Of a stretch of DNA of 17,994 nucleotides, positions 1 to 6,301 are shown piece after piece (the stretch's first letter is position 1; each line of letters opens with the position of its first letter). The notes beneath the pieces are model-generated. The model made no database searches. It saw nothing but the letters and a program-made list of their open reading frames with translations, and had not been told where the DNA came from. The DNA comes from HRBIN12 sp964640965 (GTDB lineage Bacteria > Actinomycetota > UBA4738 > HRBIN12): contig CAZXJB010000050.1 of assembly GCA_964640965.1 (NCBI GenBank), positions 1-17,994 on the forward strand, given 5' to 3'. Position numbers and translations under genes: made by a program.

Positions 1-53
1 CACGCGACGGGTCGCGCCTGCGCGGCGAGGACCGTGAACGTCGAGCGTGCCAC
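1..53 (-). CDS. 5' end of an unidentified gene, cut by the left edge
   Basis: A GTG codon at 53-51 opens a reading frame that stays open to the window edge (17 codons, reading MARSTFTVLAAQARPVA). It has no Shine-Dalgarno site. A TAGGCT -10 box preceded by TGC ends 8 nt upstream, the same layout as in front of the threonine dehydrogenase gene at 7283, so a leaderless mRNA is likely. It lies downstream of the lysine aminomutase gene on the same strand, separated by a small hairpin. Too little is visible to assign a family. The call rests only on the start signal and the open frame. Confidence 0.4.
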   Translation of the reverse strand, partial: MARSTFTVLAAQARPVA

Positions 54-61
54 GGGTGTGG

Positions 62-67
62 AGCCTA
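62..67 (-). promoter_or_regulatory. Extended -10 promoter for the left-edge gene
   Basis: On the minus strand the sequence reads TGC-TAGGCT and is followed 8 nt later by GTG. This fits an extended -10 (TGnTAnnnT) with transcription starting at or next to the start codon. No convincing -35 box is visible. Confidence 0.45.
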
Positions 68-70
68 GCA

Positions 71-88
71 GGCCCGGGTGTCCCGGCC
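71..88 (-). terminator. Small hairpin after the lysine aminomutase gene
   Basis: CCGGG-TGT-CCCGG is a 5-bp stem with a 3-nt loop. Outer GG/CC pairs can add to it if one C is bulged. It sits 5 nt past the aminomutase stop codon and directly before the next -10 box. There is no U-tract, which is common for terminators in GC-rich actinobacteria. The position is good but the stem is short. Confidence 0.4.
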
Positions 89-93
89 GAGCC

Positions 94-1524
94 TCAGACC
101 GGCTGGAGCTCGCGCCCCTGCTGCTTCGCGAGGTACTCGCGCCAGTACGCCTGGCCCTCCTCCGGCAGGGTGCGGATCGGGTCGTAGTACGGGTAGTCGC
201 GCGTGAGCGCCTCGGGGTCGTCGTACTCGATGCTCGTCCGGTAGTTCTTCCGCCAGTAGCTGATGCCCTTCACGCGGTCGTAGCCGTTCACCATGTGGAC
301 CCAGCGCTTGCCGACGAAGGGCACGTCGACGACGATCCGCGGCGTCGCGAAGCCGGGCAGGTACCCCATGATCGCGAACTGCAGCTCCTGCGCCTCCCAG
401 ATCGCCGTGCGCCAGTGCTCGGCGTTCGGGATCATGTCGCACACGTAGAAGTAGTACGGCATGACCTTCGCGTGGTCGAGCAGCATGAAGCAGAGCTCGA
501 GCAGGTCCTGCGGGGTCGTGTTCACGCCGCGCAGCAGCACGCCCTGGTTCCGCACGTCCCGGTAGCCCATGTCGAGGAGCGCGCGCACAGCCCGGCCGAA
601 CAGCGGCGTCACCTGCTGGGCCGCGTTCACGTGGGTGTGCACGGCGATCTCGATGTCCCGTTCGTGCGCGCGCCGGACGATCTCCTCGTAGCCGCGCAGC
701 ACCTCGTCCTGGAGGAAGTGCTGGGGAAGCCCCATGAGGGCCTTCGTCGCGAGGCGGACGTCCCGGATGTTCGGGATCTCGAAGAGCCTGAAGAGCCAGT
801 CCTTCAGCCGCTCGATCGGGATGTTGGCGACGTCGCCGCCGGAGACCACCACGTCGCGGACCATCGGGGTCCGGCGGAGGTAGTCGAGCATCGCCTCCCA
901 GCGGTCCTGCTGCTTCAGCTCGAACTTGTACTTGAGGATCTGGGCGGTGTCGGTGCCGACGAGGTCCATGCGGGTGCAGTGCCCGCAGTACTGGGGGCAG
1001 GTCGGGATCATCTCCGCCAGGACCTTCGTCGGGTACCGGTGCGTGAGGCCCTCGACCGGCCACATGTCGGCCTCGTGCAGGGAGTCCCGTGAGGCCATGG
1101 GGTGGCTCGGGAACTCGGGGTCGCGCTCCCTGAAGGCCGGGGCCATGTAGCGCCGCACGGGGTCGTTCCACAGGTCGTCGGTGTTCATGAGGTTGACCAT
1201 GTGCGGCGGGATCAGCATCGGCATCGTCGCGCGCTCGCGCTGGTCGCGCTCGATGTCGGCGTAGAGCTCGTCCGGCAGGAGGTCGCCGAGGGCCCGCTTC
1301 AGCTCCACGAGGTTCTTCACGGTGTGGGCCCGCTGCCACTGCGCCGACTCCCACTGCTCCTTCGTGACGTCGCGGTAGCCGGGGATCCGGCGCCAGTCGG
1401 GCTCGATGTACTCGCGCTTCGGGGGGTACTCGAAGGGCTGCTCGGCGGGGCGCGCCTTCCCGAACTCGCGCTTCGGGCGCACCTTCGTCGGCTGGTCCGA
1501 CGGCTGGACGGTCTGCTCGCTCAT
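94..1524 (-). CDS. kamA: Lysine 2,3-aminomutase (radical SAM, PLP-dependent)
   Basis: This 476-aa protein should convert L-lysine to L-beta-lysine using a 4Fe-4S cluster, S-adenosylmethionine and PLP. Cluster cysteines are C176, C180 and C183 in CPQYCGHCTR (CxxxCxxC), and SGGD at 228-231 is a SAM-binding motif. D363 (VCDM) and D400 (VVDVP) are 37 residues apart, like D293 and D330 of clostridial KAM, which hold the lysine side-chain amine. Glutamate aminomutases have Lys and Asn there, so lysine is the likelier substrate. K406 matches the PLP lysine, but the usual GGGGK loop is replaced by PFVGK and is one residue shorter. No cysteine follows C362, so the C-terminal zinc site of clostridial KAM is missing. 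ATG 1524 was chosen because GGAGGAG lies 6 nt upstream. Beta-lysine may feed lysine breakdown or an osmolyte; neither partner gene is visible. Confidence 0.9.
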   Translation of the reverse strand: MSEQTVQPSDQPTKVRPKREFGKARPAEQPFEYPPKREYIEPDWRRIPGYRDVTKEQWESAQWQRAHTVKNLVELKRALGDLLPDELYADIERDQRERATMPMLIPPHMVNLMNTDDLWNDPVRRYMAPAFRERDPEFPSHPMASRDSLHEADMWPVEGLTHRYPTKVLAEMIPTCPQYCGHCTRMDLVGTDTAQILKYKFELKQQDRWEAMLDYLRRTPMVRDVVVSGGDVANIPIERLKDWLFRLFEIPNIRDVRLATKALMGLPQHFLQDEVLRGYEEIVRRAHERDIEIAVHTHVNAAQQVTPLFGRAVRALLDMGYRDVRNQGVLLRGVNTTPQDLLELCFMLLDHAKVMPYYFYVCDMIPNAEHWRTAIWEAQELQFAIMGYLPGFATPRIVVDVPFVGKRWVHMVNGYDRVKGISYWRKNYRTSIEYDDPEALTRDYPYYDPIRTLPEEGQAYWREYLAKQQGRELQPV

Positions 1525-1562
1525 GGCTCTCCTCCGGGGTCGGCCGCGCGGTGCCCGGCCGT

Positions 1563-1639
1563 ACGAACGTCCTTCACTCACAGAGGCATGATACGCCCAT
1601 CCATCCGGCCGACCCACGTCTAAGCCGAAGGATGTTCGT
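1563..1639. repeat. Widely spaced 13-bp inverted repeat around the kamA promoter
   Basis: ACGAACGTCCTTC at 1563-1575 and GAAGGATGTTCGT at 1627-1639 are inverted copies matching at 12 of 13 positions, separated by 51 bp. The pair brackets the predicted kamA -10 at 1588-1593. Possible roles are two operator half-sites for a looping regulator or a long-range stem. The regulator is unknown. Confidence 0.55.
1588..1593 (-). promoter_or_regulatory. Likely -10 box of the lysine aminomutase gene
   Basis: TATCAT on the minus strand is the best sigma-70-type -10 in the 305-bp gap (1525-1829) between this gene and csp. It implies a 5' leader of about 55-60 nt ending in the GGAGGAG ribosome binding site. 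No clear -35 box is seen. The rest of the gap holds the csp promoter and leader and a 13-bp inverted repeat. I see no gene in it. Confidence 0.45.
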
Positions 1640-1703
1640 CAGACTGGGATGCGTGGCGCGTCCCGAACCGGTGGCGTCCCCGCGGCGACGACCCGGGCGG
1701 TGG

Positions 1704-1709
1704 TAGCCT
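1704..1709 (+). promoter_or_regulatory. Extended -10 promoter of the cold-shock gene
   Basis: TGG-TAGCCT fits the extended -10 pattern repeated through this window. A start about 7 nt downstream gives a leader of roughly 115 nt, in keeping with the long leaders typical of cold-shock mRNAs. No -35 box is evident. Confidence 0.5.
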
Positions 1710-1729
1710 GCCGCTCGAGGGGTACGGCG

Positions 1730-1829
1730 TGGCGTTGCGGCAACACCAGCGGTTCCCTCCCGGCGAGCCAGCCGGTGGCCCGAAGGGTTGCAGCACAGGC
1801 CTGGACGGCCGAGGAAGGAGGGAGTCGCA
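1730..1829 (+). promoter_or_regulatory. Structured csp leader that can hide its Shine-Dalgarno site
   Basis: Positions 1749-1760 (GCGGTTCCCTCC) can pair with 1817-1828 (GGAGGGAGTCGC) over 12 consecutive positions: 10 Watson-Crick and 2 G-U pairs. This covers most of the Shine-Dalgarno site (AAGGAGG, 1815-1821) and stops two bases before the GTG start. A hairpin at 1730-1748 (TGGcGTTG-CGG-CAACaCCA) abuts the helix. Two more lie inside the loop: CGGC/GCCG at 1761-1774 and GGCC/GGCC at 1798-1810. The fold suggests translation control by temperature or by a chaperone, possibly Csp itself. The pairing is read from sequence; the switching role is inferred. Confidence 0.55.
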
Positions 1830-2033
1830 GTGGCGATCGGGACCGTGAAGTGGTTCAGCCCCGAGAAGGGGTACGGCTTCATCTCCCAGCAGGATGGGCC
1901 CGACGTGTTCGTGCACTTCAGCGCGATCCAGGGTGAGGGCTACCGCAACCTGGAGGAAGGCCAGACCGTCGAGTTCGAGATCACGCAGGGTCAGAAGGGG
2001 CCGCAGGCCGCGAACGTGCGGGTCGTCGGCTGA
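1830..2033 (+). CDS. Cold-shock domain protein (CspA family)
   Basis: This 67-aa single-domain nucleic-acid chaperone binds single-stranded RNA and DNA and keeps mRNA unfolded. RNP1 (KGYGFI) and RNP2 (VFVHF) are intact, and the N-terminus (MAIGTVKWFSPEKG) is canonical. The GTG at 1830 is chosen over an upstream ATG at 1788 because AAGGAGG lies 8 nt before it and the family begins exactly here. It stands alone on its strand, with a long structured leader. A small basic RG-rich gene converges on it 47 nt downstream. Bacteria often carry several csp copies, and whether this one is cold-induced or constitutive cannot be read from the protein. Confidence 0.95.
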   Translation: MAIGTVKWFSPEKGYGFISQQDGPDVFVHFSAIQGEGYRNLEEGQTVEFEITQGQKGPQAANVRVVG

Positions 2034-2039
2034 GGAGGC

Positions 2040-2084
2040 GTCGACCGGGTCGACCGAGTCGACCGAGGGGATCGAGGGGATCAG
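2040..2084. repeat. Five 9-bp tandem units after csp
   Basis: The units read GTCGACCGG, GTCGACCGA, GTCGACCGA, GGGGATCGA and GGGGATCAG. They fill the gap between the stop codons of two convergent genes and just reach the last codons of the small basic gene. The palindromic GTCGAC cores could form small stems. The block may be a slippage product, a protein-binding cluster or a weak terminator. Confidence 0.6.
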
Positions 2085-2377
2085 CGACGGGGCCGGCCCC
2101 GGCCGCCGCCGCGCCCCATGTCCCGGCTCTGACCCCGGGGTCGCCGGTCGAACCGGAACTGGTCCTTGTCCTGGCGGGGCATCCGTGACTTCATCGAGGG
2201 CACGCCCGTCCGCTCGTACCGGACGCGGATGTGGTCCACCTCGTTGGAGCGCTCCATCTCGCGCCAGCCGTCCGACAGGAGGCGGCGGTGACGCCCGGCG
2301 GCGCCCTTGCGGAGCCGGTCGGTGTTCGGCACCTTCAGATAGAGGCGCTCGACGCGGGTCTCTCGGTGGTCTGCCAT
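2081..2377 (-). CDS. Small basic RG-rich protein, function unknown
   Basis: This 98-aa, highly basic protein has no recognised domain. The N-terminal two thirds look structured (LYLKVPNTDRLRKGAAG, then WREMERSNEVDHIRVRYERTG). The last quarter is arginine/glycine-rich, ending in MGRGGGRGRPRR, a composition common in RNA-binding tails. Its residue mix is less alanine-biased than shadow frames in this DNA, which argues that it is real. There is no Shine-Dalgarno site at ATG 2377, but TACGCT ends 7 nt upstream, fitting leaderless expression. It converges with csp and diverges from transketolase. An RNA-related role is a guess from composition and neighbour only. Confidence 0.6.
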   Translation of the reverse strand: MADHRETRVERLYLKVPNTDRLRKGAAGRHRRLLSDGWREMERSNEVDHIRVRYERTGVPSMKSRMPRQDKDQFRFDRRPRGQSRDMGRGGGRGRPRR

Positions 2378-2384
2378 CCCGCCA

Positions 2385-2390
2385 AGCGTA
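2385..2390 (-). promoter_or_regulatory. -10 box for the small basic gene (leaderless)
   Basis: TACGCT on the minus strand is followed by 7 nt and then ATG. The same hexamer is the predicted -10 of the cupredoxin lipoprotein and of the TetR gene. No good -35 is visible. Confidence 0.45.
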
Positions 2391-2422
2391 CCAGCCGCGC
2401 CCCGGCATCCCCAGGCTTCCCG

Positions 2423-2428
2423 TAAGCT
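2423..2428 (+). promoter_or_regulatory. Likely -10 box of transketolase
   Basis: TAAGCT lies 34 nt before the start codon, leaving a leader of about 27 nt that includes GGGGAGG at 2448-2454. It is divergent from the small basic gene's promoter, and the two share an 84-bp gap. Confidence 0.4.
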
Positions 2429-2461
2429 TCCGGCGCGTTCCGGCTACGGGGAGGTTCCTGG

Positions 2462-4309
2462 ATGAACGACGTCGAACGTTGGAACGAGCTCGCGGCCCAG
2501 ATCTGCGTCGACTCGATCCGAGCGTCGACCGCGGCGGGCTCGGGCCATCCGACCTCCTCGATGTCCGCGGCGCACCTGCTCGCGGTCCTGTACTCCGATC
2601 ACCTGCGGATGGACGTGGCCGACCCGCGGTCGCTCGCGAACGACCGCTTCGTCCTCTCCAAGGGGCACGCCTCCCCCGGGATGTACGCGGTGCTGAAGGC
2701 GATCGGCGCGATCGACGACGCGACCCTCCTGTCGTTCCGCAAGCTCGGGAGCCCGCTCCAGGGCCACCCGGTCCCCCTCCCCGACCTGCCCTACATCGAC
2801 GTCGCGACGGGCTCGCTCGGTCAGGGGCTCGCGATCGGGCTCGGGATGGCGCTCGCGATGCGGCTGGACGGCAACCCGGCGCGCGTGTGGGTCCTCATGG
2901 GCGACTCCGAGATGGCCGAGGGCTCCGTCTGGGAGGCGATGGCGAACGCCTCGCACCACGGGGTCGACAACCTGATCGCGATCTGCGACATGAACCGCCT
3001 CGGGCAGCGCGGACCCACGATGCTCGGCTGGAACGGCGCGGCCTACGTCGAGCGCGCCCGCTCCTTCGGGTGGGAGGCGGTCGAGATCGACGGGCACGAC
3101 CCGGCCCAGATCCACGAGGCCTTCCGATGGGCGGAGGCGGCCGGGAGGCCCGCGCTCGTCGTGGCCCGCACCCGCAAGGGCCACGGCGTCTCGTTCCTGG
3201 AGGACGCGGAGGGCTGGCACGGCAAGGCCCTCTCGCCCGAGCAGGCCGAGGCGGCCATCGCGGAGCTCGGCGGGCCGCGGGATCTGCGCATCACGCCGCC
3301 GAAGCCCGAGCCGTGGACGCCGCCTGAGCGCGCGGCCGTCCCGGTGGACCCCCCCGTGTACACCGAGGGGATCGCGACGCGGAAGGCGTTCGGGGAGGCC
3401 CTGGCGGCGATGGCCGGGCGCGCGGACGTGGTCGTCCTCGACGGCGAGGTGGCGAACTCCACCTACACGGAGGACTTCCAGGCCGTCGCCCCGGAGCGGT
3501 TCGTCGAGCTCTACATCGCCGAGCAGTGCATGGCGGGGGTGGCCGTCGGGCTCCAGGCGCTCGGCAAGACCGTCTACGCGGCGACCTTCGGCGCGTTCCT
3601 CACGCGGGCCTACGACTTCATCCGCATGGCCGCCGTCTCCCGGGCGGACCTGCGCCTGTGCGGCTCGCACGCGGGGGTGTCGATCGGGGAGGACGGGCCG
3701 TCGCAGATGGGGCTCGAGGACCTCGCGATGATGCGCGCCGTGCACGGCTCGACCGTCCTGTACCCGGCGGACGGCAACGCGGCGGCGAGGCTCACGCTCG
3801 CGATGGCAGACCTCCCGGGCATCTCGTACCTGCGGACCACCCGCGAGAAGACCCCGATCCTCTACGGGCCGCAGGAGCGCTTCGAGATCGGCGGGAGCAA
3901 GGTCCTGCGCGCGAGCGAGCGCGACGAGGCCACGATCGTGGGCGCGGGGATCACGGTGTTCGAGGCGCTGCGCGCGGCGGACGAGCTCGCGGCCGAGGGG
4001 CGAGCCGTGCGCGTGATCGACGCGTACTCGGTGAAGCCCATCGACGCCGACGCGCTCATCCGCGCGATGGCCGAGACGGGCCTCATCGTCGTGGCCGAGG
4101 ACCACTGGATGGAGGGCGGCCTCGGCGAGGCGGTCCTCGCCGCCCTCGCGCACGCCCCCGAGGTCCGCGGCCGGGTCGTGCGCCTCGGGGTCGGCGCGAT
4201 GCCGGGCTCGGGCACCCCGGAGGAGCTGCGCGAGTGGGCGGGCATCTCGGCGCGGGCGATCGCCGAGCGCGTCCGCGGCGAGCTCCAGCTGCGGGCCGAG
4301 CGCGGGTGA
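2462..4309 (+). CDS. tkt: Transketolase, one-chain animal-like type
   Basis: This 615-aa thiamine-diphosphate enzyme moves two-carbon ketol units between sugar phosphates in the pentose phosphate pathway. Visible features are active-site His in SGHP (27-30) and KGHA (67-70); the ThDP/metal motif GDSEMAEGSVWEA from 147 with DMN near 176-178; catalytic Glu 354 in IAEQ; and the stretch from G401 to M424 (GSHAGVSIGEDGPSQMGLED onward). That stretch matches my recollection of human TKT more closely than E. coli TktA, and the length is nearer the ~620 aa of the animal form than the ~660 aa of the usual bacterial form. GGGGAGG lies 7 nt before ATG. It is a full-length single chain, not the split two-gene type. 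It stands alone, so it is probably housekeeping. Activity as a 1-deoxyxylulose synthase is unlikely from the motifs. Confidence 0.95.
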   Translation: MNDVERWNELAAQICVDSIRASTAAGSGHPTSSMSAAHLLAVLYSDHLRMDVADPRSLANDRFVLSKGHASPGMYAVLKAIGAIDDATLLSFRKLGSPLQGHPVPLPDLPYIDVATGSLGQGLAIGLGMALAMRLDGNPARVWVLMGDSEMAEGSVWEAMANASHHGVDNLIAICDMNRLGQRGPTMLGWNGAAYVERARSFGWEAVEIDGHDPAQIHEAFRWAEAAGRPALVVARTRKGHGVSFLEDAEGWHGKALSPEQAEAAIAELGGPRDLRITPPKPEPWTPPERAAVPVDPPVYTEGIATRKAFGEALAAMAGRADVVVLDGEVANSTYTEDFQAVAPERFVELYIAEQCMAGVAVGLQALGKTVYAATFGAFLTRAYDFIRMAAVSRADLRLCGSHAGVSIGEDGPSQMGLEDLAMMRAVHGSTVLYPADGNAAARLTLAMADLPGISYLRTTREKTPILYGPQERFEIGGSKVLRASERDEATIVGAGITVFEALRAADELAAEGRAVRVIDAYSVKPIDADALIRAMAETGLIVVAEDHWMEGGLGEAVLAALAHAPEVRGRVVRLGVGAMPGSGTPEELREWAGISARAIAERVRGELQLRAERG

Positions 4310-4318
4310 GGACGCGGT

Positions 4319-4329
4319 GCGCTGAGCGC
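4319..4329 (+). terminator. Weak hairpin after transketolase
   Basis: GCGC-TGA-GCGC is a 4-bp stem with a 3-nt loop, 9 nt after the transketolase stop. It is short and has no U-tract. Readthrough into the helicase leader is possible. Confidence 0.25.
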
Positions 4330-4359
4330 GCCCGCCGTCGCGGGGTCGCCGGCTCCTGG

Positions 4360-4365
4360 TAGGGT
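4360..4365 (+). promoter_or_regulatory. Extended -10 promoter of the DEAD-box helicase
   Basis: TGG-TAGGGT is identical to the element before the F420-dependent oxidoreductase (13297-13305). A start near 4371 gives a leader of about 120 nt. Confidence 0.5.
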
Positions 4366-4370
4366 GTGGG

Positions 4371-4486
4371 CACGGACGGCGAGGCCGTCCCGTGAGGTTC
4401 CGTTCCCTCGTTCCCTCCTCGCGAAGGTGCCGGGGTCAGGCAGAACCTCCCCGGTCCCAGGCCGCGGACGACCGCGGGCAAGGAGG
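4371..4486 (+). promoter_or_regulatory. Structured helicase leader
   Basis: Three hairpins are visible. The first is at the very 5' end: CACGGACGGC (4371-4380) pairs with GCCGTCCCGTG (4384-4394), with one bulged C. The second is CCGGGG (4430-4435) with CCCCGG (4449-4454). The third is CCGCGG-ACGA-CCGCGG (4462-4477), directly before the ribosome binding site AAGGAGG (4480-4486). An upstream CCTCCT (4414-4419) could also pair 6 bp with that site. Cold-induced helicase mRNAs often have long leaders; a regulatory role here is inferred. Confidence 0.45.
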
Positions 4487-4491
4487 CGAAC

Positions 4492-5688
<1,197 letters not shown>

Positions 5689-5719
5689 GGTCTGCGCGCT
5701 CGATGCGCGAGGGGAGCCG

Positions 5720-5748
5720 GGGGGCCGGGGCGCGCGACCCCGGCCCCC
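5720..5748. terminator. Strong bidirectional hairpin terminator
   Basis: GGGGGCCGGGG (5720-5730) and CCCCGGCCCCC (5738-5748) form a perfect 11-bp all-GC stem with a 7-nt loop. It lies between convergent genes: the helicase ends at 5688 and the cupredoxin gene ends at 5756. A second small stem, CGCGC/GCGCG, lies at 5695-5709. There is no U-tract on either side, so it is the U-less type. Confidence 0.8.
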
Positions 5749-5755
5749 GCCTGGC

Positions 5756-6211
5756 TCAGGAGACGGTGAAGGCGGTGCGCATCCCCTCCTGGTAATGCGC
5801 CTCCTGCTCCTCCTCGTCGTAGATGTTGCAGATGAGCACGTAGCTGCCCGCGTCGAGGTTCAGCGTGAGGCTGTGGGTCTCGCCGACCGGGAACTCCTCG
5901 ATCTCGTCGAGAACCTCGATGCCCTCACCGTCCTCGTTCACCGACCCGTCCGGGTTGGTGGGGAGCTGGTCCGGCGCGAGATCGGTCCGGATCACGACGA
6001 GCTCGTGCGGGTCGTTGGGCCCCTCGTTGGTGGCCTGGAACGTGACCTCGCCCGCCGAGATCGAGCTCGGGTTCGCCGCGATCGCGAACTCCTGCAGCGT
6101 CACCTCGACCGTGCCGCCGCCCTCGCCGCCGCCCCCGCACGCGGTCGCGACCAGCGCGAGCGCGAGCGCGACGAGGAGGAGCAGCCACGGCCCCATCCTG
6201 CGTTCCGTCAT
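5756..6211 (-). CDS. Cupredoxin-like copper lipoprotein
   Basis: This 151-aa protein is probably anchored outside the membrane through lipid on C25 (VATAC lipobox after a hydrophobic segment at 8-22). A Gly-rich linker leads into a plastocyanin-like beta domain. All four expected type-1 copper ligands are present: H69 (PHELVV), C128 (LICN), H139 and M144 (AHYQEGM). The order His...Cys...His...Met with CN near the Cys fits a blue-copper site. It could carry electrons or bind copper in the envelope. The start at 6211 has AGGAG-type sequence about 5 nt upstream; Met6 would be too close to any such site. A perfect inverted repeat overlaps its promoter, suggesting a dedicated regulator. The redox partner is not visible. 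Confidence 0.85.
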   Translation of the reverse strand: MTERRMGPWLLLLVALALALVATACGGGGEGGGTVEVTLQEFAIAANPSSISAGEVTFQATNEGPNDPHELVVIRTDLAPDQLPTNPDGSVNEDGEGIEVLDEIEEFPVGETHSLTLNLDAGSYVLICNIYDEEEQEAHYQEGMRTAFTVS

Positions 6212-6223
6212 CGCCTCTCCTCT

Positions 6224-6252
6224 CTCCCACGTGACGGATGCGTGGGAGCGTA
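6224..6252 (-). promoter_or_regulatory. Promoter with overlapping 8-bp palindromic operator
   Basis: CTCCCACG (6224-6231) and CGTGGGAG (6241-6248) are a perfect inverted repeat with a 9-bp spacer. On the minus strand TACGCT (6252-6247) is the likely -10, so one arm lies over the -10 and the other over the transcription start. A transcript would lack most of one arm, so this reads as a DNA operator rather than an RNA hairpin. A metal-responsive repressor would fit the gene, but that is inferred. Confidence 0.6.
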
Positions 6253-6282
6253 CCCCGAACGGCCTTCGGAGGGAAGAGGGCG

Positions 6283-6295
6283 GGCCGATCCGGCC
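6283..6295 (-). terminator. Small hairpin after the unknown lipoprotein gene
   Basis: GGCCG-ATC-CGGCC is a 5-bp stem with a 3-nt loop, 6 nt past the stop codon of the 297-aa lipoprotein. It comes before the cupredoxin promoter, so the two lipoprotein genes may be separate units. Confidence 0.4.
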
Positions 6296-6301
6296 GAGGC
6301 T

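Noticed and set aside
34..1092. 352-codon plus-strand frame opposite lysine aminomutase
   Set aside because: Antisense shadow; the minus strand holds all catalytic motifs.
1525..1829. Possible small genes in the gap between kamA and csp
   Set aside because: All open frames overlap csp or kamA starts out of frame and lack ribosome sites; the gap is explained by promoters, a leader and an inverted repeat.
2444..4153. 569-codon minus-strand frame opposite transketolase
   Set aside because: Antisense shadow with no family signature; transketolase motifs on the plus strand are complete.
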